In this document: in pieces, positions 1 to 10,161 of the stretch
Layout of the letters: every line of letters begins with the position of its first letter
How positions within the stretch are numbered: position 1 is the stretch's first letter
Assembly (NCBI RefSeq): GCF_020283565.1
Contig: NC_060059.1
Span: 13,461,501-13,525,500, forward strand
Length of the DNA stretch: 64,000 bases
DNA from: Trifolium pratense
Lineage: Eukaryota; Streptophyta; Magnoliopsida; Fabales; Fabaceae
Direction of reading: 5' to 3'
Notes under the pieces: model-generated
Database searches by the model: none
Told to the model about the DNA's origin: nothing
Seen by the model: the letters and a program-made list of their open reading frames with translations, nothing else
Position numbers and translations under genes: made by a program

Positions 1-240
1 AGAAAAATTAGAAAGGGGAAGAGAAGGAGGAGAAGGAAAATCGGTATTATTTGAAAGAAGATCTGTGCACGAGAGAGAGAGAGAGCTGAAGTTGTTCGGT
101 TCGGACACCAGAAGCACGGTTTGGAATGTTCTTTGTACGGTGGATGGATGAATGAACCACTTCTTCCCCCTTTTGTTATATATAGGGGAGAAAACTTAGG
201 GTTTCATTAAAAATTACTGTCAAATAAAAATTAAAAGATT
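1..240 (-). promoter_or_regulatory. Probable core promoter and 5' UTR of a minus-strand gene lying off the left edge
   Basis: On the minus strand a TATA box (CTATATATAA, plus-strand 176-185) is followed by about 150 bp rich in CT and GA runs, including a (GA)n tract near 70-87. This is the usual look of a plant 5' leader. No start codon followed by a long open frame is visible before the edge, so the coding region would lie outside. This is inferred from composition and spacing only. A chance TATA in AT-rich DNA is the alternative. Confidence 0.4.
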
Positions 241-289
241 TTTTACGGTAAATATACAAGATAAAAAAATTTTAAATCATTTTTTATCT

Positions 290-410
290 CATAACTAATT
301 ATTGTCTTTGTTGTACTTATTTTATTTTTTTTTAATAATTTTGTTGTATCTTTAATTTATAAATTAACGATTGGTATAATTCATTTTAAGGGAGTTAAAT
401 CAGTATAAAA
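290..410. repeat. Left copy of a direct repeat flanking the first Helitron
   Basis: The stretch with ACTAATTATTGT and TTTAATTTATAAATTAACGA, then a TTCATTTTAAGGGAGTT block, is repeated in the same order and orientation at 4605-4740. The Helitron at 772-4385 lies between the copies. The repeat is diverged, so it predates the Helitron or is an independent dispersed repeat. Function unknown. Confidence 0.5.
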
Positions 411-414
411 AACA

Positions 415-530
415 GTCTTGTGAGCTTAATTCAGTTGATTGACGGGACATTGTAATATATACAAGGGGGTTGAATTCAAATCTCGGTCGTCTCACTTATC
501 CACTAGGCTATTTGACCCAAAAAAAGATCA
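415..530 (+). mobile_element. tRNA-derived SINE, decayed
   Basis: It has an A-box-like head (GAGCTTAATTCAGTTGATTG), a degraded B-box region (GTTGAATTCAAATCTC), the typical 3' part ending in CCACTAGGCTATTTGACCC, and a short A-rich tail. The same family appears on the minus strand at 9985-10110 and 18830-18952. No clean target-site duplication was seen. Confidence 0.6.
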
Positions 531-839
531 ATATTAAAAATAGTATCTTGTTAATCTTATTAATTTTGACAATTTAATGTTTTGTCAAAAAAAGAAATCA
601 TTAAATACGTTGATACATGCATGGATCTTACCGCATTTTCCAGATGTTGGCAAATGAGATTGTGTGGAGTTACACATAGGATCAATCATGTGCTAATTAT
701 TTCTCTCACTACGTGATATTTCTTACTATGCCTGTCAACACCACCACAACACGTGCCCATTTGAAGAGATACTAGCAGGACACCCGTGCGTCCGCACGGG
801 AGTCGCGGCGTTGCCGCTCCTCACTTGGTAAGATGAAAT

Positions 840-2160
840 GATATAATATTTGGTAAAAAAAATAGAAAAAGAACAATGGTAAAACCATCGCAAAAAAACT
901 TTAGGTCTCCGTATTAATTTAGGAATATAAATATAGATAATGTAGAAATTATGAATAAAAAAATAGGCTACCTTATTAATATATTAGTAAAAACATAGGT
1001 GTTGAAAAATCACAAAAAAAACTTATGTCCATGTATTAATATATGAGTATAAATATAGTCTCGTAAAAATTATTAAAAAATAGGCAATCATATTAAAATG
1101 TTAGTGAAAATATAGGACAGGTCTCGCCACAGTCATCAAAATAATTAGGTCATCGTATTAAATATGAGTATAACCAGAAAAATTGTAAAAAAAATAGACA
1201 ACTTAATTTTTATTTTATTTTTGTTTCAAACAACTTAATTAATATATAATTAAAAGTATAAGTCCGGTAGAAACCACACAAATAAAAAAGTTTCCATATT
1301 AATATATGAGTTTAAATATAGGTCCCGCAGATGTTATATAAGAATGGGCAAACTTATTAATATGAGTAAAACACATAGGTCCCCATGTACAAAAAAAAAA
1401 CACACGGGTCCCTAGAAATCACACAAAAGATTAGGATCTTGTATTAATATATAATTATAAATATAGGTCTAAAAAAAATAGTAAAAAATTGAAAACTTCA
1501 CTTGATAACATAAAATAGTAATTTATTGGGAAGTAGATTAAAAGATTAAAAAAATATAAAGATATAATATTTGGTAAAAAAATAGAAAAAGAACAATGGT
1601 AAAACTATCACAAAAAAATCTTATGTCTCCGTATTAATATTTGAATATAAATGATAATGTAGAAATTATGGAAAAATAGGTTACCTTATTAATATATTAG
1701 TAAAAACACAGGCCTTGTAAAAACCACCAAAAAATTAGGTCTATGTATTAAATATATGAGTATAAATATATCCTTTTAAAATTATTAAAAATAGGTAACC
1801 TTGTTAATATGTTAGTGAAAATATAGGTCTCACAAAAATCATCAAAATAATTAGGTCACCGTATTAAATATGAGTATAACCCGTAAAATTGTAAAACAAA
1901 ATAGGCAACTTAATTAATATATAAATAAAAGTATAAGCCCCGTATAAATCACAAAAAAAAAGTTTCCATATTAATATATGAGTATTTTATAGGTTCCGTA
2001 TATGTTATAAAAGAACGGACAAACGTATTAATCGTATTAATATGAGTAAAAAAACATAGGTCTCGCATAAACCACATAGAAGATCAGGTTATCGTATATT
2101 AATATATGAGTATAAATTTAAGTTCACAAAAAATAGTTAAAAACTGTAAATTTTATTAAT
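840..2160. repeat. Higher-order tandem repeat inside the Helitron
   Basis: A degenerate unit containing GTATTAATATATGAGTATAA, then ATAGGTC and CACAAAAA-type words, recurs many times with variable spacing. On top of this is a longer period: the block beginning GATATAATATTTGGTAAAAA at about 839 recurs at about 1561 in the same order, giving a period of about 720 bp. Related units continue in broken form to about 3250. No coding potential is visible. Confidence 0.65.
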
Positions 2161-2180
2161 AAGAGTAAAAACATAGGCCC

Positions 2181-2291
2181 TGCGTACGTGTATGATATAA
2201 ACTGTTGTTGTTTTGTTTGGCACACCTTGTGTCAATCAGGACTCATTATTAATAATAAAATTCATTTTAGTTTGTTCAAAAAAAAAAACAC
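2181..2291 (+). mobile_element. 5'-truncated LINE 3' end with poly-A
   Basis: This is foreign sequence inside the Helitron repeat. It ends in AAAATTCATTTTAGTTTGTT followed by an A-run, the typical 3' tail of plant L1-type LINEs. After it the host repeat (CACAGGCACCGCAGAAATCAC) resumes. Only the 3' UTR is present. Confidence 0.5.
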
Positions 2292-2624
2292 AGGCACCGC
2301 AGAAATCACACAAAAGATTATATCCTTCTGTTAATGCATGAGTATAAATATATGTCAAGAATGAGCAACCTTATTAATATATTAATAAAAAAAATATGGC
2401 TCGTAAAAATGAACTAAATAATTAGGTCCTTGTATTAATATTTGATATAGTATAACCCGTAAAATTATAAAAAAATAAACAACTTTATTAATATATGATT
2501 AAAATTATAAGTCTCGTACAAATAAAAAAAAAAGGTTATCTTATTAATTGATGAGTATAAATATATATAGTCCTACATAAATTATTAAAGAACATGAAAT
2601 CTTATTAATAAGAGGAAAAACATA

Positions 2625-3050
2625 TGCCACTTTTTGCTTTTTCATAGCCGCCCCACAACAACAACATAGTAAACCCTACTTTTTGCTTTTTATTTTTGTT
2701 CATCTTTCAATGAGGGGTGATTTTGGATCAATTTTGATCTAAAATCACCCCTTTTTTATTGTTTTATATTTTTTTTATTTAAATAAGTGATTTTTCACAC
2801 ATTCTTATATTTCATTTGAGTTTTCTTTTGTTGTTCTTGTCTGATGTTGTTTTAATCCCGTCTTAGTGCAGAGTTTTTTTGTCTTGAGTTCGCGTCTTGG
2901 TACGGTGTCCGGTTTAATTCCGTTGTAGTACAATGTTTGTTTTGTTCAGATTTGCAGATTTGCTCCGATTCAGATTCAGTGCAGATTCACACGTACTCTA
3001 CTTACTTGAATAAATGAATATTGTTTGTTGTTAGTCTAAAAAAAAAAAAA
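2625..3050 (+). mobile_element. 5'-truncated retroposon tail with poly-A
   Basis: About 425 bp of non-repeat sequence interrupts the Helitron tandem repeat. It ends in a TTGTTAGTC A-run, after which ACATAGGTCCCGTAG of the host repeat resumes. It contains the inverted pair GAGGGGTGATTTTGG / CTAAAATCACCCC (about 2712-2754). Its 3' end resembles LINE 3' UTRs. No open frame is visible. Confidence 0.45.
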
Positions 3051-3284
3051 CATAGGTCCCGTAGAATTCACACGAAAGATTATGTCCCCATATTAATATA
3101 TGACTATAACTTGTAAAATTATAAAATAAAATAAACAACTTTACTAATATATGAGTAAAAATATAAGACCCGTAGATATATCCAAAAAATTAGGTTCCCG
3201 TATTAATTTGAATATAACCCGTAAAATTATTTTAAAAAAATAGTCAACATAATATTTTAGTCCTTTTTTTCTCCAATAATTTTC

Positions 3285-3470
3285 TTCCACATAGAAAAAT
3301 CTCATAAGAATGAAAGTCATATCTTTCTTATTATATCTTTCTTGTGTGATTTGTTTATGATTTTGTTTCTCTGACTCTTTGTAAACTTTTGTAGTCTACC
3401 TCGGTACGTCTTGTGTTGGGGAGGTTTTCTATGTTAATATATCTCATTTTAGTTTGTTAAAAAAAATATT
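3285..3470 (+). mobile_element. Third poly-A-tailed LINE 3' fragment
   Basis: It ends in ATATCTCATTTTAGTTTGTT followed by an A-run, matching the tail of the fragment at 2181-2291. It is 3' UTR only. Confidence 0.45.
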
Positions 3471-3868
3471 AGTCCTTATATCAAAAACAAAAAATCTTTA
3501 AAAAAAAAAACTTCTAAAAAATGTCATTTATTTTTCAACTATTTTCAACTTTGTATTTAATTTTTACTGTTTTTTTTTTTAAACTAAATGTATCATTCAC
3601 GCGCAACTGTAGAGAATAATCCTCTTGAGGTAACTGACAATTTTTATTATTTTTGTCTCACCATTTTTTTACGGGAGTTTTTCAGTTTTTCTCCCACCAT
3701 ATTCTTGTATTAAATTAATCAAATTTATTGAGTTGAACTACAAATTGAAAATTAACTTAATTAAATATTGGATTGAAGTCCATAAATCAAGTTGAGTGAA
3801 TCTAAAATAACGAAACATAAACAATAAATGATAAAATTACACTAAAGAAAATGTTGAACTCAAATAAA

Positions 3869-4386
3869 ATCTACTATATAAGAAAAGAAAGTACCTATGA
3901 AATTCCTAATTTGCCCCTTTTTTATTTTTTGACACATAACTAAATGGAAACAACACCATGTACCTCTATATTGTAAAAAAAAAAAACCATACATTTGTTG
4001 TCTTATTTGGTATAATGCACTTATGACGTTGAAATAAAGAATTTCATTGAATCTCTCCTTTTATTTGTACATGAATTTTACTCTCTTATTATAAAAAAGA
4101 AAAAAATAAATAAACACTTCCCCTTTCTTCTTTTAATTTAACTCATGTTGATTATATGTTGGTTCCAAAAATATAACAAATTAATTCATATGGCTTAGTG
4201 GTAAATCTAATAAGAATTGTAAGTAAAAGGTTAAGGGTTCGATTCCTACTAAGAAATTTTTTATCATTTTTCTACTAACGTTTTTTAATAAAGACACAAA
4301 ATAACCCTGAATTGGTTATGTGTCAAAAAATAAAAAAGGGGCAAATTAGGAATTTCATAGGTACTTTCTTTTCTTATATAGTAGAT
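3869..4386. repeat. Inverted pair of Helitron 5' ends with ~73-bp arms
   Basis: Positions 3869-3941 and 4314-4386 are inverted copies that read as identical over about 73 bp, each beginning ATCTACTATATAAG. The right arm is the 5' end of the minus-strand Helitron. The left arm looks like a second Helitron 5' end in the opposite orientation. The 370-bp spacer holds a tRNA-like scrap at about 4186-4255 with a B-box (GGTTCGATTCC). A TIR element is possible, but I see no target-site duplication. Confidence 0.6.
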
Positions 4387-4604
4387 GTTTCTACTTCGGT
4401 CGAATCATATGTGGACAGATAATGGTCGGGCATCTGTCTGGCAGAGTCTTGTGCCACTTGCAGTATGTACAAACTATTCATATGTATCCAAAAATCTATA
4501 CTTATCCTATGGTGACTCAGGAGCAAGTTCACCACCATAATATTTAGTACATGGATCATGTTTTGACTATGGTGTATTGAGACGATCTTCCTCTACATCT
4601 TTGG

Positions 4605-4740
4605 GATAACTAATTATTGTTACATTTAGGTTTTTAAGTTGATTTTCATTGACGTACTTATTATATCTATTTTTAATTTATAAATTAACGAATTGCTATT
4701 ACTCACTTCAGGAGAGTTGGGTCAACACCGTAAAGTCTAA
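4605..4740. repeat. Right copy of the direct repeat flanking the Helitron
   Basis: It matches 290-410 in order and orientation (CTAATTATTGT, TTTTAATTTATAAATTAACG, then CACTTCAGGAGAGTT). Between the Helitron end and this repeat (4387-4604) there is only a short unrecognised open stretch. Confidence 0.5.
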
Positions 4741-5274
4741 CCCTAGTTTACTTTTTAGTTTGGGATGAATTTTTGCTTTCCATTAGAACAATAGTATTAC
4801 ACAATATTTTTTTTTTTTTTTTGATAAGCATAGTATTACACAATATTGACACAAATAGAAAAATAACGTTATTCAAAATATTTAAGTATGAAATGCAAGG
4901 TGTATATTTAACAAACAATAAATAAAAATGCAAGGTGTATTGGTGTATACCTAAAAGCATTTTTGTGATTTTTTTAAAAATAAGGTTTAATTGCATTTTT
5001 GGTCCCTAAGTTTCACAAATTTGCAATTATGGCCTCATAATTTTCAAAATATCACTTCTAGCCCCTATCTTTATACCCTTTTGCAAAATGCAAATTTTGA
5101 CCAAATCAACGCCGATGTGACAAATCACTTAAGTGACTCAACTGTCACGTCATTATTATTTGCCACTTAATAGTTAACACAAAAAAAAAACCATCACGTG
5201 ATACTATGAATTCAAAAACTGAAGATGGAAGCCTGATTCTTAACACTAGAAGGGAGGTAGCCCCTCTTAAAAAT

Positions 5275-5622
5275 TGTTAAGAGTCTCACATCGGTTGCGA
5301 GATGGCCTGGATGAATGTTTATAAGTAAGAGGCAATCCTCACCGTACAAGCCGGTTTTGTAGGGTTGAGTTAGGCCCAATACTCAATTCTAAAATAGCAT
5401 CAGAGCCTCTCCACGATCAGTTGGACCACCTGTTATCAGGTTTCCGCTATTGGGCCACGTACTGTTTATATCAACGCACCAAGCCCAATAGTGTTGGGCG
5501 TGAGGGAGTGTCTTAAGAGTCTCATGTCAGTTGCGAGATGACCTGAATGAATGTTTATAAGCAAGAGACAATCCTCACCATATAAGCCGTTTTGTAGGGT
5601 TAGGCTCAATACTCAATTCTAA
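5275..5622 (+). mobile_element. TRIM retrotransposon with two short LTRs
   Basis: Two direct repeats of about 115-118 bp run from TGTTAAGAGTCTCACATCGG to CAATTCTAA (5275-5392) and from TGTCTTAAGAGTCTCATGTC to CAATTCTAA (5509-5622). After the left one comes ATAGCATCAGAGCC, close to the tRNA-iMet primer-binding motif TGGTATCAGAGCC. Before the right one is a purine tract (GTGAGGGAG). The internal region is about 116 bp and non-coding, which is typical of terminal-repeat retrotransposons in miniature. The LTRs differ by several changes, so it is not new. Confidence 0.8.
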
Positions 5623-6625
5623 GAAAAATGCTTAAAGCATGCTCTAGTTATACATGCTGCCAAGGTTTCTTAAAGTTGCACACATATGAAATAATACAGT
5701 GATGTCAACTAACGTCCTCAAATCACTCACTATTGGTTTCCTTGAATTTGTTTTGTTGATCAATTATGGAGAATTTAAATGGTTGTTTGAAAATGTGAAT
5801 ATAGAAATGTAAATCTCATTCACCTCTTTGTACCTGGAATCAACTATCCTAGAGTCAGTTAATTCAGAAAACAGAATTTTATGAGCTTTTCATGACATGT
5901 TTATAATATGGTTATAATTGTTGAAGCTTGTCAAATATTAATACGAAAATTTCTGAAAATTTCCATGTTGGAAGCCACTATCATTTTATTGAAGTAAATC
6001 CCCACTTAATCTTTGACCGAAGAAAAGCATTTGGCAAGTGCCTCAATTTAGCCTCTGGGACTACAGAGATGAAAATTCTTGACAAATATGTCTCAAAGTG
6101 ATTTTTTTTTGGGAAGAAATGAAGTTTATTTGGGAGAGAAGGTGAAGTTTGAAGAATGGTAGAGAATGAAATTGGGTGATGAACGAAATTGATATTAGGG
6201 AAGAACAAATTAAAATTGGTAGAAGAATAGAAATGTCCTTTATTTTACGGTAATTTTTTTTTTTTTGTTAATTATTAAATGGGAAATAATGATGCTAGGC
6301 TCCAGTTGATTACCATTTTCATCTGAACTGTCATCTTCTGTTAATTAAAATTTTTTTTTTTTATCTTACTTGTGTTTGTTTCAGATTTTTTTCAAATATC
6401 ATTTTAGTAAAAAAATTATTTTTTTCATCAAAATGAGAATCTATTTTCAATAGCTTTTATCAAAATCTATTTTTTTTTATCATTCATCATCCCTCACCAT
6501 CTTAAAAAAATAGATTTTAATTATTGTAAACAGACAGCAAATAGCTTTAGATTTTTTTCAAAATCTCTACCAAAAAAAATGATTTTCTTGAAAATGTTTT
6601 TTTTTTTTTTAAATCTCAAACAAAC

Positions 6626-7373
6626 ATGCCCAAAGATAGTTTAGGAGCCCAACTGTTTTGTTCTATTATGTGGAAAATGTGGTTTTATAGAAACCAAGTT
6701 GTGTCATTATCAAAAAAAAAAAAAAGAAACCAAGTTGTGTTCCAACAAAAATTTCCCACTCCCCCTGATATAGCTTTTGCAGCACTGGATTTTGTTTATG
6801 AATTTAACCTTGTTGTCCCTAAGAAGCCAAAACAGAGGCAGCAACATGTTGTATCTGAACCGGCTACAGCGCTTTGTTCTCATTTAATTCAGGTTGATGC
6901 AGGTTGCTTCCAAGAGGGTTATACTACTTTTGGTTATATTATTAAGGACTGCTCTGGCACGATCTCTTTCTCAGCCTGCAGGAAGGAGAATTTGATGGTT
7001 CTCTTCTTGCTGAAGCCTTGGCCATTCGTTGGTGTCTTCAATTAGCAAAGGACCAAAACTTGAAGGAAGTTATAATCCAATCAGATGCTCTGGTGGTGGT
7101 AGAATGTATTAGAGGATCTAATTCTATTGTTTGTATTGAACTGATAGTTACATATTGCAAACTCCTTATGAGTGCTTTTAGTAGTGTTTCTATTAATTAT
7201 GAATTTATGATTGTAGAGATTTGAATGTCTTAGCTCGTAGGCTTGTTGGTTATGCTATGCAAGTTGGTTGTAAGTCTTGGTTGGGTTATGCCTTTCCTTT
7301 AGAAGACTCTAATGTTTTTTTGTAACTCTTCTGTCATTTGAATGAAGATTCTTGAATTTCAAAAAAAAAAAAA
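6626..7373 (+). pseudogene. LINE-type RNase H (RVT_3-like) 3' fragment with poly-A
   Basis: Two overlapping frames (6626-7045 and 7018-7224) encode pieces of the RNase H-like domain at the C-terminus of plant L1-type LINE ORF2. They include WKMWFYRNQVV, IQVDAGCFQEGYTTFGYIIKD, ALAIRWCLQLAKDQNLKE and IIQSDALVVVECI. The frame shifts near 7000, and the end of the domain (DLNVLARRLVGYA) falls in another frame. The sequence finishes in a poly-A run at about 7361-7373, directly against the MULE right arm. It is a dead 5'-truncated insertion. Confidence 0.75.
6689..6740 (+). mobile_element. Ultra-short poly-A insertion with 16-bp target-site duplication
   Basis: AGAAACCAAGTTGTGT occurs at 6689-6704 and again at 6725-6740. 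Between them are only seven non-A bases and an A-run. This is the footprint of target-primed reverse transcription that copied almost nothing beyond the poly-A tail. Confidence 0.7.
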
Positions 7374-7514
7374 AAGATAGGGGCTAGAAGTGCTATTTTG
7401 AAAATTAGGGGGCCAAAATTGTAAGTTTGTGAAACTTAGGGTTTCAAAAGTGCAATTAAGCCTAAAAACAACAATCCTGCAATGAAATTTAGTGTTGCCA
7501 TTTATAAAACCTTA

Positions 7515-8677
7515 GGGTGCCTTTGATTTGTAAAGAAATAAGGGACAGGACAGAACAAAAATAATTGTCTAGCGTTTGATTTAAAAAAGGAAAAAGGACA
7601 GCACAAAAAAAGTCACGGAGGACAGGACAACTATCCACTTTTTTGTTACTCACTAAAGTGGGGGACAACTTTTTGTCCAGCGGACAAATAAACAAAAAAT
7701 ACGTTTTTATCCTTTAGGTTATCTCGTTGCCTCTTCCTGGAATTTTTTTCCTACCCGACAATTATTTATTTACCCCTACAAACACATTTTTCTTCCAATA
7801 TTACTCTTTTAATTGTTTGACTTCAACGCTACAATTTTTTTTTGCCACGCAAAAAAAATTTATAGACAAATTTTCATACTGGAAAACTTTAATAAAAAAT
7901 TCCGGGTGCGTTGTTCAAGAGTATTGCAACATATTTGATTGCTACAAAATCAATATTTGAAAGGATTTTGATAGTACCCATCAACGAGGCAGTATCAAAA
8001 TCTTTGGTTGCTCTTCATGAATTTTGATACCAGTTTATTGTATCCAAATCCCCTATCTCTATGGGAATTTTCACTTCTCACTCCCTTCACCCATTTTCAA
8101 TTTCTTCGCTCAATTCAATTCTGGCGGCGACGGTGGAGAGGAGAGAAAATGCAAAGAGAAAAGGGCCTAGATCCATAATTAGTTGTTGTTGAACGAGAAA
8201 AGGGAAATTTGATTTGAGATTGGGGATTAGAGATTTGGAAACTGGAATTGAATTGAGAGTGAGAAGGACCGAGGTGTTAGTTTCTCATGATGTTGGAGAT
8301 TTCTGGGTTTATGAGATGAAGATGATGTTGGGATTTTTTTTATTAATTTTTTTTTTCCAGAAAAGAAGATGAAGATGATGAACATTGTTCATCAAATTAT
8401 GAGATGGTTTAATTTTAATTAGAATATTTTTTTTAAAAAAAAAGTAAAATTATGTATTTTTTAACTAAAAAATCATTGTACATTAAAAAGGACATTACAG
8501 TAAATTTTGTATTATTTTGTCCGGTACTTAACATATCAAATAAGGTACGGTACAAAATTGTTTGTCCTGTACATCGATCATCAAACAAAGTGCAGTACAA
8601 AAAATTGTCCTGTAACTCAGTCACTTGTCCAGTACTGTTCTGTCCAGTAATCATCTTTTTGCAAATCAAACGCACCC
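7515..8677. mobile_element. TIR element of about 1.16 kb carrying GC-richer cargo
   Basis: Left GGGTGCCTTTGATTTGTAAA and right (reverse complement) GGGTGCGTTTGATTTGCAAA form inverted ends. Subterminal blocks containing GGACAGGAC / GTCCTGT and CTTTGTTTGATG continue the symmetry for about 200 bp. I could not fix the target-site duplication. The centre (about 7980-8400) is different in composition: it has CTGGCGGCGACGGTGGAGAGG and GA-rich runs like a gene leader, so it may be captured host sequence. The frames on both strands here come from the mirrored ends. Confidence 0.6.
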
Positions 8678-8763
8678 TAGTGTTGAAATTTTCTGTTTGT
8701 AACGGTGTGGTACTTTATTTTTATTTTTTTTTAAAAAATAGGTCTTTTAAATTACATAAACAT

Positions 8764-8932
8764 GGGAATGGATTCTCTCAAGTGTAATTTACACTTGAGA
8801 GAATAAAGTGTGGTTTGTTACCATTGATCAAGAGAGAGAAACATATAAAAATTTAGAGAAAATGAATTTAGATGGTGTTAGATTACACTTTATTCTCTCA
8901 AGTGTAAATTACACTTGAGAGAATCCATTCCC
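8764..8932. mobile_element. 169-bp MITE with 9-bp TSD
   Basis: Terminal inverted repeats start GGGAATGGATTCTCTCAAGT and run about 45 bp. Each arm contains a small palindrome (CTCTCAAGTGTAA/TTTACACTTGAGAG). The flanking CATAAACAT at 8755-8763 and 8933-8941 is a perfect 9-bp duplication, placing it with Mutator-like MITEs. It is non-coding. Confidence 0.9.
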
Positions 8933-8941
8933 CATAAACAT

Positions 8942-9567
8942 ACAATGTTGTCCTACTTAACCTAAAATCTTTTTTTTTTCTGCATAGTGAAAACTGCAAA
9001 GTGCAAAAACTCTTCTCTTTACTCTCAATTTTTAAACATGCAATTACTGTTGAGAATCTTATTTTTATAACATGAAATTGCAATACGTAGAGTTAAGGTA
9101 ATCTTAGATTTTTTTTTATGGCTAAAAATTTTATTGAATTTGATTGACTTCAATGTATATATTATTTTTTTGCATTATCTGAACTGTATTATTTTAGTTT
9201 TTTTTTAAAAAAAAAGACTAATTTTATTAGAAAATCAAATACAAGTAGTACTTTTTTTTTTTGAAACAAAATACAAGTAGTACTTACTAGAGTAAGATGC
9301 ACAAAGCACCAACAGCCCACCAATACAAACCAAAAGAAAGAGCACTAGCACGGTTTTTCTTCCATATTAGCCACAGTGACTATAACCAATTTACCATACA
9401 CTAAATTAATTAGTCAGTTAGCTTTGCTATTTACTTAATCTTGTTTTTATATACATTATTTTACCACTGATTTTCCACCATGAAAGATTCCGAACTGCTC
9501 TTGAGTTCAACAGATGAATTGTAGATTCCTCTCTAAGCTTTCAAACGCATCAGAGATTACTTCCATC
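8942..9567. other. Intergenic, no gene seen
   Basis: AT-rich sequence between the MITE and the hAT element. A local duplication ACAAGTAGTACTT occurs at about 9240-9253 and 9271-9284, separated by a T-run. No convincing coding or RNA feature was found. Confidence 0.5.
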
Positions 9568-10161
9568 CAGCGGCGGATCTAGGGGAGGGCTGAGGTGGGT
9601 CGCGGCCCTCCCCCAAAAATTAGGAAATTACTAAAATACCCTTGGTATATTTTAAAATTTCATATTTATAATCGTATGATATATATTTACTAAGGCAAAT
9701 AGTTACAAAAGTAAAGTGATAGGCCAGCGGTTGTGAAGATGAGGAGGCGTGTTTGTCCAAGAGCTGAATGTCATGGGTTCTAACCATGCCTTTTGATTGT
9801 TTTCTTTTTAGATATGTTTTTAAAATCATTTTTAATACACATCCTTGATGGTAAAATGATTGTCTTAGACCATTGATGCAAAGACATAATTTTAAAATTA
9901 ATGTTTTTTTTCATACGATATATCAATTCATATTCATAATTTTTAATTTTACCAAAAAAAATAAAACACAACTATTTTCATTTTTTTTTTGTCAAGTAGC
10001 CTAATGGCTAGAAAATTCATCTTAAATGTGAATAAATGGATTGTCCGGAGTTCGAACTCCGACTCCTACATATATAATGTGATGTCTCTGTCAACTGAGT
10101 TAAACTCACAAGAAAAAAAATTAACGGCTCACCCAGAAAAAAATTCCTGGTTCCGCCACTG
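9568..10161. mobile_element. Non-autonomous hAT element, 594 bp
   Basis: Ends CAGCGGCGGATCTAGG and (reverse complement) CAGTGGCGGAACCAGG match the common plant hAT terminus. The flanking 8-bp duplication CTTCCATC (9560-9567 and 10162-10169) is perfect. There is no transposase. The interior holds a minus-strand SINE (9985-10110). Confidence 0.9.
9985..10110 (-). mobile_element. SINE inside the hAT element
   Basis: On the minus strand it reads GAGTTTAACTCAGTTGACAG (A-box region), then GGAGTTCGAACTCCGG (B-box), then the tail TTCTAGCCATTAGGCTACTT. This is the same family as 415-530 and 18830-18952. Its tail abuts a T-run on the plus strand, the expected poly-A. Confidence 0.75.

Larger units (their letters stand above)
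772..4385 (-). mobile_element. Non-autonomous Helitron (3.6 kb)
   Basis: Read on the minus strand, the element starts with TCTACTATATAAG (TC at 4385-4384, preceded by A). It ends in CTAG (772-775) followed by T. Seven bases before the CTAG is a GC-rich hairpin, CCCGTGCG-TC-CGCACGGG (783-800). The 5' TC, the hairpin, the CTRR end and the A/T target without duplication are the Helitron hallmarks. No Rep/helicase frame is present, so it would depend on another copy. The interior is a degenerate AT-rich tandem repeat interrupted by poly-A-tailed LINE ends. The empty site would join ...AGAGAT to ATGTTTC, and no empty-site copy is available here to prove the ends. Confidence 0.7.
4984..7462. mobile_element. 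Mutator-like TIR element, 2.5 kb, non-autonomous
   Basis: Left end GGTTTAATTGCATTTTTGG and right end (reverse complement) GGCTTAATTGCACTTTTG form inverted repeats that stay alignable for about 90 bp, to AGCCCCTATC on both arms. The flanks TAAAAATAA (4975-4983) and TAAAAACAA (7463-7471) are a 9-bp target-site duplication with one mismatch, as expected for Mutator-like elements. There is no transposase. The interior carries a TRIM (5275-5622), a T-rich inverted-repeat stretch (about 6365-6625) and a LINE 3' fragment with poly-A (6626-7373). Confidence 0.8.

Noticed and set aside
4387..4560. Possible host exon beside the first Helitron (frame through the rejoined site)
   Set aside because: The frame can be extended across the empty site, but the peptide matches nothing I recognise and is too short to call.
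8433..8787. Overlapping 80- and 111-codon frames
   Set aside because: They lie in the mirrored right arm of the TIR element at 7515-8677 and have no protein-like features.
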